NCBI GenBank assembly: GCA_033060915.1
Contig: CM065379.1
Span: forward strand, 31,702,318 to 31,766,317
Reading direction: 5' to 3'
DNA: 64,000 nucleotides
Origin: Euryodendron excelsum
Lineage: Eukaryota > Streptophyta > Magnoliopsida > Ericales > Pentaphylacaceae
The notes under the pieces are model-generated. The model ran no database searches, was not told where the DNA came from, and saw only the letters and a list, made by a program, of their open reading frames with translations. Numbering within the stretch: the stretch's first letter is position 1; each line of letters begins with the position of its first letter. This document shows positions 11,947-21,512 of this stretch, piece after piece. Position numbers and translations under genes: made by a program.

Positions 11947-12171
11947 TCAAAAGTGGGAAATCTCGGCATCCATCTCATCCTCGAAGGCTGGCTCATCTGG
12001 AGGGAAGGGGTCGACTAGTGGCCTACTCCCCTTCCCACTCTGGTTAGAAGATACCCGATTAGCAGAGCGCTGACTACCCTTAGAGCGGCTAAAGCTGGTG
12101 ACAGAATCTGTCCGGGCTGCCTTCTCGGAGCGATATCTCCTCTTAGAACCATCATCACCCGCATCCGCATC
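11947..12171 (-). pseudogene. Last exon of an antisense gene carried by element A
   Basis: The minus strand has an acceptor (CTTACCTTTTCAG) directly followed by an open frame of exactly 75 codons including the stop. It begins DADAGDDGSKRRYRSEKAAR, is rich in Ser, Lys and Arg in the middle, and ends in a Pro/Asp/Glu-rich tail, DPFPPDEPAFEDEMDAEISH plus F. The homologous last exon in element B (37657-37743, plus strand, again antisense to its element) starts DAS and also ends in an acidic tail. Reading-frame quality and the shared position and phase argue for a real exon. No known domain is recognised in it. The coding exon(s) that precede it in B are absent from A, so A's gene is broken. The function is unknown. 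Confidence 0.6.
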
Positions 12172-13996
12172 CTGAAAAGGTAAGCAAGGTAAGAGGTGTT
12201 AATATACGGTATATGAATATAAGAAATAAAAGCTAGGAAGAAGTAATGATGATAATAACCGAAGATAAAAATGAATGACATAACTTTCAGGCTTCTTAAA
12301 CTTTTCATTCAAAGCTTTTTTTTTAAAATCAACTCATGAAGGTTTCATAAAAAAAAATTTCTCGAAAAGTTTCTTAACTTCCCTTCAAAAGTTCTTTTTA
12401 AAAAATCTGTTTCCCAATGGTTTCCTATTATTTCCTCCGAAAGTTTCCAAAAACTCTTTCTTCTAAAAGTTCCTTTCCAAAATCAGTTTTCAAAAAGGTT
12501 TTCTGATTCTCTTTTCGAAAAGTTCATCTCCAAAATCACTTCTTACAATTAGAATTCTAAGTCAAGTTCAAAAAATCATTTTCAAAATCAAATCTCCAAA
12601 TTTCGTCAATCCATCTTCAAGCTTTTTTGATTAAGTTCTTCAAGAAATTTCTTTTCCAATCAAGTTTAAGTTTCTCCCAAACTTTTTCTTTCAAAGAAAA
12701 AAAAAGTCTTAGTTAAAAAAAAAAAAAAAACTTTTCAAGATTTCACTCCAAAAATTCTTCCTTCCAAAATTTCTATCAACTCCCAAAGTTTTCCATCCTA
12801 AATCTTTATCAATCTCAAAATTTTTCAAATCTGAAAGAGTCCCTAAGATCTTACCTCCAAAATGTTTCCTAAAATTCTATTTTTCAAAATCTTTCCAAGT
12901 CTTTTGTTTAACAAGATTTCAAAACTCAAGTCTCAGGTCAAAATGAATTTCCTATACATTTTGATTTTAAAACCCATTCTAAGTCAAAATGAATTTCTGA
13001 CACATTTTGATTTTAAATCCAATTCTAAGTCAAAATGAATTTCCTACACATTTTGATTTTAAAATTCCAATTCTAAGTAAAAATGAATTTCCTACACATT
13101 TTGATTTTAAATCCAATTCTAAGTCAAAATGAATTTCCTACACATTTTGATTTTAAAATTCCATTTCTAAGTCAAAAGGAATTTTCTACACATTTTGAAT
13201 TAAAAGGTCAAGTTTTGAGTCAAAATAAATTCCCTACACATTTTGATTTGTCAATTTCAAGTCAAAACAAGTTTTCTAAAATTTCTAGGGTTTTCTGTCT
13301 TTTTCCTTCAGCAAGATTTTATTCAAAACCTTTTCCAACTCTTTTCCAAATTCTAAAAATTTTAGCAAAGTTTCGTTTAAAAATGGTCCCTACAACACCC
13401 ACTACATCAACACAAAACACAAGCCATGAACTTTACAAACACCACCATCACATACCACCAACACCCGCACACACTTTTAAAATTTTTAAACTTCCCAAAA
13501 GACTTGTTTCATTTTTCAATAAATCAATGGTGTTCAAAGATATCCTAAAATTTTTTAAAATTATTTCAAATATTTTCTAAAATATTCCAACATTTTTCTA
13601 AATTTTAAACTCCCTTAATTTCATCGCTTTCTCAATTTTCTCCATTTTTCCTATTTTTCTAAGTCTTTTTTTATATTTTTCAAAAAATAAAAAATTCAAA
13701 AGTTTTTGAAAAATCACGAAATTTCATACGGCTGCTAAACACATTTTTCTAAGGCACATAGTATAAAAATCTAGCCAAAAAACTCAAAACCTAAGCTCAT
13801 AGGAACAAACTCCTAATTCCTGCAAAAACTCTTTTCACATAATCACGTAAAATCACTAAAATTCAATCAAACAAGCACTAAAATGCAAAATAACTGCACC
13901 ATGGTGTTCAAAATATATCAAAACATTAATTTTCACTATTTACATAACTTAAACAGAATTCTACCCATCAAAATCAACATAAACTAAAAAACTCAC
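12172..13996 (-). other. Intron-like spacer of the antisense gene in element A
   Basis: The segment lies between the donor at 13996 (minus strand, GAG|GTGAGT) and the acceptor before 12171. It is AT-rich, low in complexity, and on the plus strand pyrimidine-rich from 12310 to 12930. Element B has coding sequence directly upstream of its last exon, so the present spacer probably joins two introns after loss of the middle exons. Confidence 0.45.
12935..13285 (+). repeat. 46-48 bp tandem repeat
   Basis: The anchor 'aagtcaaaatgaatttc' recurs near 12935, 12981, 13027, 13075, 13121, 13169, 13217 and 13259, giving about eight units with alternating 46- and 48-bp spacing. The open frame that crosses it on the plus strand (from 13083) is a repeat product. 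Confidence 0.85.
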
Positions 13997-14400
13997 CTCT
14001 TGGAGGTCTCCGGCAAAAACTTCTCTTCTGGCATCTTTTCCGGTGACGTGGTCTACTTTTGGCAATCCCCAGGGCCCCTAAGATGTGCTCCTTCAATGTC
14101 CAAGTTGGTTTCCTCGCAAAGCCTCTTGGTTTTGCAAAAATTTTCCAAAATCCTGCAAGTGCTCGAACCAGAAATGTTTCTAGTTTTGATCCTAGGCATG
14201 GCGCCACTGCTAGTGGCGCCAAGCCATTTCTTCCAAAGGCGTCACTGCTAGTGGTGCCAGTTACCAATTCTAGCCAATTTTGCCCTTTTTCTGCCAAAAC
14301 TCGATTTCAAAGGCCTTTTAGGCCCAATATCCGTTTCCACACTCTCGTCTTCAAAAATTTTCAAAGTTCATCCCTCCAACCGCCTCATAGTCAGCATGTG
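13997..14400 (-). pseudogene. 5' exon of the antisense gene (element A)
   Basis: On the minus strand this block ends in a consensus donor, CCAAGAG|GTGAGTTTT. It aligns throughout with 63231-63608 of element C, where the donor AAAAG|GTGAGT is also kept. Neither copy has a long open frame leading into the donor, so it reads best as a mostly untranslated first exon. It contains the palindrome TGGCGCCACT-GCT-AGTGGCGCCA at 14199-14221, which is also found beside the LTR TATA box. The transcription start is not visible. Confidence 0.45.
14199..14221. repeat. GGCGCC palindrome in the antisense gene leader
   Basis: Arms 14199-14208 and 14212-14221 are perfect 10-base inverted repeats with a GCT spacer. 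An imperfect copy follows at 14239-14261. It is the same module as in the LTR promoter regions. Confidence 0.85.
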
Positions 14401-14440
14401 AATCTTACTTTATCGTTTTTTATCTTCGACAAGCAAAGAC

Positions 14441-14457
14441 AGAAAAAGATGGGTAGC
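14441..14457 (+). other. Polypurine tract of element A (3' LTR primer site)
   Basis: AGAAAAAGATGGGTAGC directly precedes the 3' LTR. The matching place in element C reads AGAAAAAGAAGGGCGGC before TGTAAGC. This identifies 14458 as the start of a 3' LTR. Confidence 0.7.
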
Positions 14458-16487
14458 TATAAGCACCCCATTTTTGCCCGCTTGGCGGTCTCTGGTCCGT
14501 TCAGACTTGAGTTCAAGTCAATATGGACATACTCTAGTTTTTTAATCCTAATCCAGTCAATCCATCGCTTCGTGGGCCCACAAGGCCTAAATAGAGCAAA
14601 ATGACCAAAATGCCCTTGTGGGCATTGTTTTGGTCCAATTCCAAATCAGGCACGTCTTTCTGAAGACGGTAAGTCCCCTTTCCAATCTCATTTCCAATTC
14701 CAATTCCAATTCCAATTCCAATTAAATCCATTGCACCTTTCAACAAAGTTGATTTCTCAAGGTGGTAAGACCTTCCAATCTGGCACGTTTCCTAGTGAAC
14801 TCTTCAAAACGGTAAGTCCCTTCAAATCCGTTGACCGGGACGAGACCCCAAGTCCCCGAGATGGTAGAATGGTCCACCATTGGGGCCTGCTAGCCCGCCA
14901 ATATAGAAATGTCCATTTCAGCACACCTTTTGAGAAAGTTGATTCCTCAAGTGCTAAGTCTATTTAGTAGCTTCCTGAGATCAGGCAATCTCAGGAATGA
15001 TCGCGAACCGTCAGAGTAGTGGAAGTACTTGTAAACATCGTAGCCGTCAAAGTAGCGAAAATACTCGTAAACAGGTCGATATAGGGAACTGCCAACAAAC
15101 CCCTATATCACGGGACCACTGTCAGAGTGGTGAAAACACTCAAAACCCAGGTCAACACCAGTACCTGCTAGCCCACTCCGATAAAAAATGACCAAACTGC
15201 CCCTAGGGCCATTTTCTGACACATTTCTCAAGGTAGTACCTAAGTCCTTAGAATGGTAAGTCCACCCTTCCAAGATCGCCCCAGAGACGATTTGGCATGA
15301 TTAGGTGCCTTCCAGTTAGTTTCGGGCCAATTCCGAGACTTCCCGGTCATGATAACCATTTTGCCCCTAGGTATTCGAACACCCCGGGAACCACACTAGC
15401 TCTAGGTATCAAACCGGTAATCTCTCGAGAATACTTTTTATAGTATTTCTGGCCTTTCATTATCTTTCCAGATTATTCCAAGTCAATTTCGGTAAACCTG
15501 GTGCAAAATGACCGTTTTACCCTTGGTGGGCTGGTCGCCTTTTTCGACCACATCGGCTCTAGGTATCAAACCGGTAACCTCCTGGGACATTCTAAATAAT
15601 GCTTCCAAACCTTGAGTCTTCTTCCGAGACATTCTAAGTCCGTCTTGACAGCTTTCCGACCCAGTTGACTGTTTTGGCCCTAATGGCCCGGTTAACCCTT
15701 CCAACATATGTTGTCATCATTTTTCAAGTCTAATACCTTTGGGACTCTATTCTAAGGTTTCTTGTCCCTTTCCGGCTTTCTGGGTCATTCTTGGCCCCTT
15801 TAAATCCTTCCTGGACCTTTCGGAGCTACTCCTAGTGAAACCAGGCTAAAAATTACTTGGTAATCACTCGTACAGGCGCCCAAATCTTCTGAAGATACAT
15901 TGCTTGCCGACCTTAAAACTTTCCTTACTGGCTGGCGCCCCCCAAGCCAAATTGGCTAGGCGCTAGAAGGATTTTTGGCCTAGCGACACTGCAACAGGCG
16001 CCAGGTCATTCTTCTCTCTATAAATACAGAGTCTCTTCCAGCATGAAAGAGGTCCGCAAACTCAGTTTGAAAACCCTACTATCGATATACAGAGCTCGTA
16101 GCCTCCCTAAACCTTAGTCTTTTTTAGGTTTTCCAAACCCTAGCCTCCTATACACTCACATACACTCTTATACACTTATACACTAGCCTCAAAGCCTTCA
16201 TTGAAGACTTGAAGTGCTGCAATTTTGAAGCTTCCAAAGATCGAAGAAAAGTTCTCGAAGACTGAAGCGAAGCAAGGACCTAAGCAAGAAAAGCAAGTAA
16301 GAAAAACAAAGCGCGCAAAGCAAAGCAAAATAAAGAAGATACAAGGTAGACTCTCTATTTAAGTTTATGCATCCTCCTCCTCTCTCTTCTCCCTCCGAAC
16401 CCACATAGGTTTTCTTCTATTTTAATCTCCCATCTTCTTCCTCTCCCCCCCCCCCTCTTGCATGCTTGAAACAAGGGATTTTTCGGT
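14458..16487 (+). mobile_element. Element A: 3' LTR, left part
   Basis: This is the first 2030 bp of the LTR, beginning TATAAGCACC (TG changed to TA). It includes a TATA box at 16019 and stops at 'gggatttttcggt', where element N is inserted. The LTR resumes at 34137 with 'ctggtccatgta'. Uninterrupted LTRs read 'attcccggtccatg' at this place. Confidence 0.88.
16019..16026 (+). promoter_or_regulatory. TATA box of element A 3' LTR
   Basis: TATAAATA lies in the conserved context 'ctctataaatacagagtct'. Confidence 0.6.
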
Positions 16488-16689
16488 TGTAAGCACCCCA
16501 TTTTTTACCGCTCGGCAATCTACACTTCATCCAAACTTGTGTTCAAGTCATTGTGGGCATATTCCTATTGAAACCAATTCTCTAGGTCCAAATCCCGTCT
16601 GTCCATCGCTTCACGGGCCTGTTAGGCCCAAATAGAGGCAAAATGACCAAAATGCCCTTAGGGGCATTGTCCTTTCCTTTCCAATCCCA

Positions 16690-17210
16690 CTCACGAGACA
16701 GTTTATTCCTCTAGACGGTTCCACTCCAGGCACGTCTCTTTGGAGACGGTAAGACCCCATTCCAATCCCACTCTCGAGACAGTTTATTTCTCGAGACGGT
16801 TCCATTCCAGGCAAGTCTCCTCCGAGACGGTAAGACCCCTTTCCAATCCCACTCTCGAGACAGTTTATTCCTCGAGACAGTTCCAATCCAGGCACGTCAC
16901 TTTGGAGACGATAAGACCCCTTTCCAATCCCACTCTCGAGACAGTTTATTCCTCGAGACGGCTTCAACTCAGGCACGTCTCTTCGGAGACGGTAAGACCC
17001 CTTTCTAATCCCACTCTCGAGACAGTTTATTCCTCGAGACGGTTCCAATCCAGGCACGTCTCTTCGGAGACGATAAGTCCCTTTTCCAATCCTACTCTCG
17101 AGACAGTTTACTCCTCGAGACGGTTCCAATCCAGGCACGTCTCTTCGGAGATGGTAAGTCCCCTTTCCAATCCCTCTCTCGAGACAGTTTATTCCTCGAG
17201 ACGGTCCGAG
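16690..17210 (+). repeat. 81-bp tandem array with hairpins in the 5' LTR of N
   Basis: CTCTCGAGAC recurs at 16771, 16852, 16933, 17014, 17095 and 17176, with a variant CTCACGAGAC at 16690, an exact 81-bp spacing over seven units. Each unit has CTCGAG palindromes and a hairpin around CGTCTC-TTCG-GAGACG (perfect at 16976-16991 and 17057-17072). As 81 is divisible by three, frames on both strands stay open through the array, so the repetitive predicted proteins here are not genes. Confidence 0.93.
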
Positions 17211-18006
17211 TAGTGAAATTACTCACAAAACCGTTAGAGTAGCGGAAATACTCACAAATAGGTCGATATAGGGAATTGGCAACGAACCCCTGTGTCACGA
17301 TGACTGCCGTTAGAGTGGCGGAAACACTCAAAACCCAGGTCAACACCAGTGTTTGTTAACCCACTTTGGTGAAAAATGATCAAACTGTCCTTTGGACCTT
17401 TTCCGAGACTTTCCGGTCAAGATGACCATTTTGCCCCTAGGCATCCGAATGCCCTGGGAACCACACCGGCTCTGGGTATCAAACCGGTAATGTCCCGAGA
17501 ATACTTTTTATAGTATTCTAAACCTTCCTTTACCTTTCCGGACCATTCCGAGTCAGTTCCGGCAAATTCGGTACAAAATGACCATTTTGCCCCTAGTGGG
17601 CCGATCTCCTTTTCCGACCACGCGCGGCTCTGGGAATCAAACCGGCAACCTACGGGAACATTTTGAATAATGTTTCCAGATCCCAAGTCTTCTTCCGAGA
17701 CAATCCGAGTTTGCCCTGGCAGCTTCCTAGTCTGATTGACCGTTTTGCCCCTAAGGGCCCGGTCAACCTTTCCGACACATCTTATCCTCACTTTTCAAGT
17801 CAAATGCCTCTGGGACACTATTTTAAGTGGTCTTGCTCCTTTCTGGCCTTGCGGGTCATTCCCGGCTCCTCCAAATCATTCCCGGACTTTCCGGAGTCAC
17901 TTCTAGTGAAGCCAGGCTAAAAGTTGCATGGTAGTCACTAGTACAGGCGCCCAAATCTAGTCAAAGATACGTTGCTTGCCAACTTATAAAGTTTCCTAAC
18001 TGGCTA

Positions 18007-18065
18007 GTGCCACTACTAGTGGTGCCAAGCCAAGAATTGGCCTGGCGCCACTCCTAGTGGCGCCA
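18007..18065. repeat. Paired GGCGCC palindromes upstream of the TATA box of N
   Basis: The perfect copy has arms TGGCGCCACT (18043-18052) and AGTGGCGCCA (18056-18065). An imperfect copy is at 18007-18026 and a half-copy at 18083. They lie about 55-110 bp before the TATA box. Confidence 0.82.
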
Positions 18066-18118
18066 AGAGCAATTTTGCCCTGGCGCCACTGCAACAGGCC
18101 CTAGGTTTGTCCAACCTC

Positions 18119-18126
18119 TATAAATA
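18119..18126 (+). promoter_or_regulatory. TATA box of element N 5' LTR
   Basis: TATAAATA in the shared context 'ctctataaatacaaagcctc'. It is the likely promoter of the N transcript. Confidence 0.65.
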
Positions 18127-18999
18127 CAAAGCCTCATTCAACGTGAAAAGGGTCTGCAACCTTAACCTAAAAATCCTATATTTTGATATACAGACCTCAA
18201 GCACCTCCTAAACCCTAGTCTCCCTAGGTTTTCCAAACCCTAGCCACCCTACCCCAAACCCTAGCCTCCTATACACTTATACACTCCCCCATACACTCAT
18301 ACACTAGCCTTCAACCATTCTTTAAAGATTTGAAGAGCTGTCATCTAAAGCTTGAAGACAACTCTTGAAGATTGAAGACGAAGATCAAGACGAAGACTGA
18401 AGACCGAAGACTACACGGCGCGCAAAATAAAGAAGACATACGGTAGGCTTTCTATTTAAATTTTCGCACTTCCCCCCTCTCTCTTCTCTCTCCTAACCCA
18501 CTTGGGTTTTCTCTATTTTAATCCCCCATCTCTTTCCCCCCCTTTCTTTGCATGCTTGAAACAAGGGGATTCCCGGTCCATGTGTTGGATTGGGCTATTG
18601 GAGAGTCACTGTGTCGGGGGCTTTCTTCTAGTCTAACCAAAGACCACGTGGGTCCGGCCCCCTTGATTATGTGGTGAAGCCTTAACCTTGTATGTTCACG
18701 ACCCCAAATTGCATTGTGCATATCATAGCCTTGCATCTTCCAAAAACCGTTTTCAAAGTTGTTTTTCAAAACATTTTCAAACTTGTTTTCAAAATTGCAT
18801 CAAAATCTCTTTTTCAAAAACTTATTTTCAAAACCACAATTCTAGGGTGATTCTAGCCTTTCCATGGCTAGGGTTGCTTTAGGAAAGTGTTACATTAAAA
18901 GTGACCTTTTTGGTCTATATTTTCAAATCTTATTATTTTCCAAAACCACTTTCTTAAAGTGGTTCTAGCCCTCTTATGGCTAGAATCGCTTTAGGAAAG

Positions 19000-20790
19000 T
19001 GAGACGTTTTCATACCTTCTAAAAACTCTCTTTTCAAAAAGTCTTTCTTACTAAAAATCTCTTTTCAACATACTTTCCTAAAACCCTCATCTCCAAAATT
19101 GTTTTCTAAAAACTCCCTTCCAAAGTCTATTTTTCAAAACTTCCTTTTTTCACTCCTTTCCAAAAACTCTTTCTCCTCAAAATTTGCTTTCTAAAAACAC
19201 TTCCTAGATTCACCTTCCTAAAAACTCTCTCCAAAAACCTTTCTAAAAAACTCTCTCCAAAAACCTTTCTAAAAAACTCTCTTTCCAAAATCTTCCTTCT
19301 AGAAATTTCCTCTCTGGGATGTTCCTTCTAAAATCTACGTTTCTAAAAACACACTTTCCAAAACTCTTTCTCTTTAAAATATTTTTCCAAAAACTCCCTC
19401 TTCAAATTCACTTTCCAAAAGTTACTCCCTAGGATTCCCTTCTAGAAAACCTTCGTTTCTAAAAACGCACTTTCCAAAAACTTTTTTCTTGGAGCCCAAG
19501 TCAAGCCCTGTAACCTACAATTAGGAAACCCTAAATTTTCTTCCCAAAAACATGATTTTCAAAATTTGCCCCAAACCTAGGTTTCTAAAATCTCTTATTT
19601 TCACGTACAAACTATACATGTTTCCAAAACTCTTTTCTACGTCAAAATTATGATTTTCCAAATCTAGGGTTTTTAGAATCTCCTTTTCAAATCCTTACCA
19701 AATCCTATCTTCCCTTTAGGAAACCGAATCAAATCTCCCCGTTTAGGAAACTAGATCCTGTCCTCCGTTTTTGGAAATAAAATAAAATCTTTTTTTTTAG
19801 AAACCAAATCTAATCCCTTCCTAATCCAAACCTTTCTTAATTCAATTCCTTCCTAAACCATAAGTTTCCTAAGCATAAACTTTAAATCTTTCTTTAAATT
19901 TCGCAATCCAACTCTTTCCTAATTCAAATCCTTCTTAAACTTCCACTTTCCTAAACCTTAAGTTTCCAAAACTTGAACATAAAAATCTTTCTTAAATTTT
20001 GACATTCAATTTTCAAATCTTTCCTAATTCAACCCTCTCCTAATTCTGCCCTCTTTTCAAGTCTTAACTTTTCAAACCTAAGTTTTTAAACTCAAACCTT
20101 TCCTAATCTCAAGATTTTCTAAAAAACTCTAAAATTTTCAAAATCTTAAAATTTTATAAATGTCAAATCTTTCTAAAATTCTAAGCTTTCTAAATTCAAA
20201 ACTTTCTTAAGTTAAGACTTTCTAAATCTAAAACTTCCTAAAATGAAACTTTCCAATTTTCAAAACTTTCCTTTTTCAAACCTTTCCAATTTTCAAAACT
20301 TTCCGATTTTCAAAACTTTCCTAATTTGGGAACTTCCCTAATCTGAAAACCTTTCCTTTTTCGAAAACTTTCTAAACTCGAAACTTTCCAATTTCAAAAC
20401 TTTCCTAAACCTAAAACTTTCCTAATTCAAAACTTTCTTAATTTGAAAGCTTTCCCAAAATGAAACTTTCCAAAAATAACATTTTCCTAATTCGAAACTT
20501 TCCTAATCCAAATCTTTCCTAAATTCCAAGTTCCCAAATCTTTCCAAATCTTCCAAATCCAACATTCCAATCCAATCTTCCTTAATCTCAAGTCTTTCCT
20601 AGGTCTCCTATCTTTCCTAAGTCTAGGTTTCCTAAACCTCCATCTTTCCACAACCAAGTCTTTCCAAAATCAATCTTTAAAAAGCAAGTCCAATCTTCTC
20701 AATTTCAATTTCCAATCTCCTCTTCTAATCTCAAATCAAATCCAATTTTCAATTCAATTTCTTTCTTCCAATCCAATCTCTCTCTCTTCA
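19000..20790 (+). repeat. Pyrimidine-rich degenerate array in the 5' LTR of N
   Basis: About 1.8 kb is built of variants of 'aaactttcctaatttcaaaa' and 'ctctttccaaaaactc'. It is the element-sense form of the purine array described for S1. G is very rare on the plus strand. No gene is seen. Confidence 0.8.
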
Positions 20791-21199
20791 AATCAATCTA
20801 TTTTCAATCGGACTCTGGTCCGAATTACGGCTAGCCTAATTCCCCCAAAGGGATATATAGGCAACCTTCATAGGTGCGGTCACAACACTTTTCAAACTTT
20901 CAATTCCACCCTCATGGGTACGGTCTCCATATTTTTCCAATCTCAAATTCCAATCTATTTTCAAAATGTCAATTTCAAATTTCTATTTCCAAATTTTCAA
21001 ACTTTTCAATTTCAATTCCATCTCTTCAAATCTATTTTCAAATTAAATCAATCTCTTTCCAAATCTATTTTTCAATTCTTTTCTATTGCACTTGCATATC
21101 ATGCATCATGTTAGTTTCTTTTCAAGCATTCTTTTTCAAAGTGGATAGGATTGGACATGGGTTAGTTAAAGACTCTCATAGGTGAATCTAGGGTAGATT

Positions 21200-21278
21200 G
21201 ACATGTAGGTACCGAAAGGGCGGGGTAGGGTGATAGCTTAGTGCGTCTTCCCTACACGTAACCAACCTCCGAACCTAG
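21200..21278 (+). other. Highly conserved block near the LTR 3' end
   Basis: This block (ACATGTAGGTACCGAAAGGG followed by a CGGGGTAGGG core and CCTACACGTAACCAACC) is kept almost unchanged in S1 (6760-6830), S2 (29370-29445), 3'-N (28585-28662), A (36478-36556) and B (43550-43622), while flanking LTR sequence differs much more. Element C has lost it. A role in RNA processing, packaging or integration is possible but not shown. Confidence 0.6.
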
Positions 21279-21493
21279 AATCACTGTTTTCAAAGACCAA
21301 AATGAGTTATTTTTCTAAAAAGGGCTAAATGTTTTCCAAAGCCCTTTATTCAAAAGCCCTTTATTCAAACCTGTTTTCAATTCAAACCTAGTCGCACTCA
21401 TTCTTCTAGGAGGGTGAGTTCTAACGAGAGAGTACAGCATTTTTTCCACTTGTGTGAGTATTCCTCGAGTGCAAAAAATCTGGGCGCGACAGC

Positions 21494-21512
21494 TGGCGAC
21501 TCCACTGGGGAC
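21494..21512 (+). other. Primer-binding site of element N
   Basis: TGGCGACTCCACTGGGGAC lies two bases after the LTR end. Ogre-type elements are reported to use a tRNA-Arg primer; the match to tRNA was not checked here. The equivalent site in B is at 43161-43179. Confidence 0.8.

Larger units (their letters stand above)
11895..14457 (+). mobile_element. Element A: 3' internal region with antisense gene and purine tract
   Basis: This continues element A's internal region after the S1 insertion. It holds the last exon of an antisense gene (11947-12171, minus), a repeat-rich intron-like stretch, the antisense 5' exon (13997-14400, minus) and a purine tract at 14441 next to the 3' LTR. The part 13700-14450 matches the complement of 63231-64000 plus 61039-61093 in element C, confirming that it is element sequence. 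Confidence 0.75.
16488..21491 (+). mobile_element. Element N: complete 5' LTR
   Basis: The LTR is 5004 bp, TGTAAGCACC to GGGCGCGACA. In order it holds an 81-bp tandem array, minisatellite remnants, GC-rich palindromes, a TATA box, a pyrimidine-rich array of about 1.8 kb, and a conserved block at 21200-21278. Compared with other copies it lacks about 150 bp near 21345 that contains an internal PBS-like motif. A PBS follows two bases after its end. Confidence 0.93.

Noticed and set aside
13083..13580. 165-codon open frame on the plus strand
   Set aside because: It crosses a 46-48 bp tandem repeat and low-complexity AT-rich DNA within the intron-like part of the antisense gene; no domain is visible.
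14059..14604. 181-codon open frame on the plus strand
   Set aside because: It spans the antisense first exon, purine tract and LTR start, has no recognisable motif and disagrees with the conserved donor on the other strand.
16611..17213. Open frames of 157-175 codons on both strands with repeated peptides
   Set aside because: They result from the exact 81-bp tandem period, a multiple of three; both strands are open for the same reason.
21494..21512. tRNA gene at the LTR boundary
   Set aside because: Only the 19-base primer-binding match is present; no cloverleaf arms surround it.
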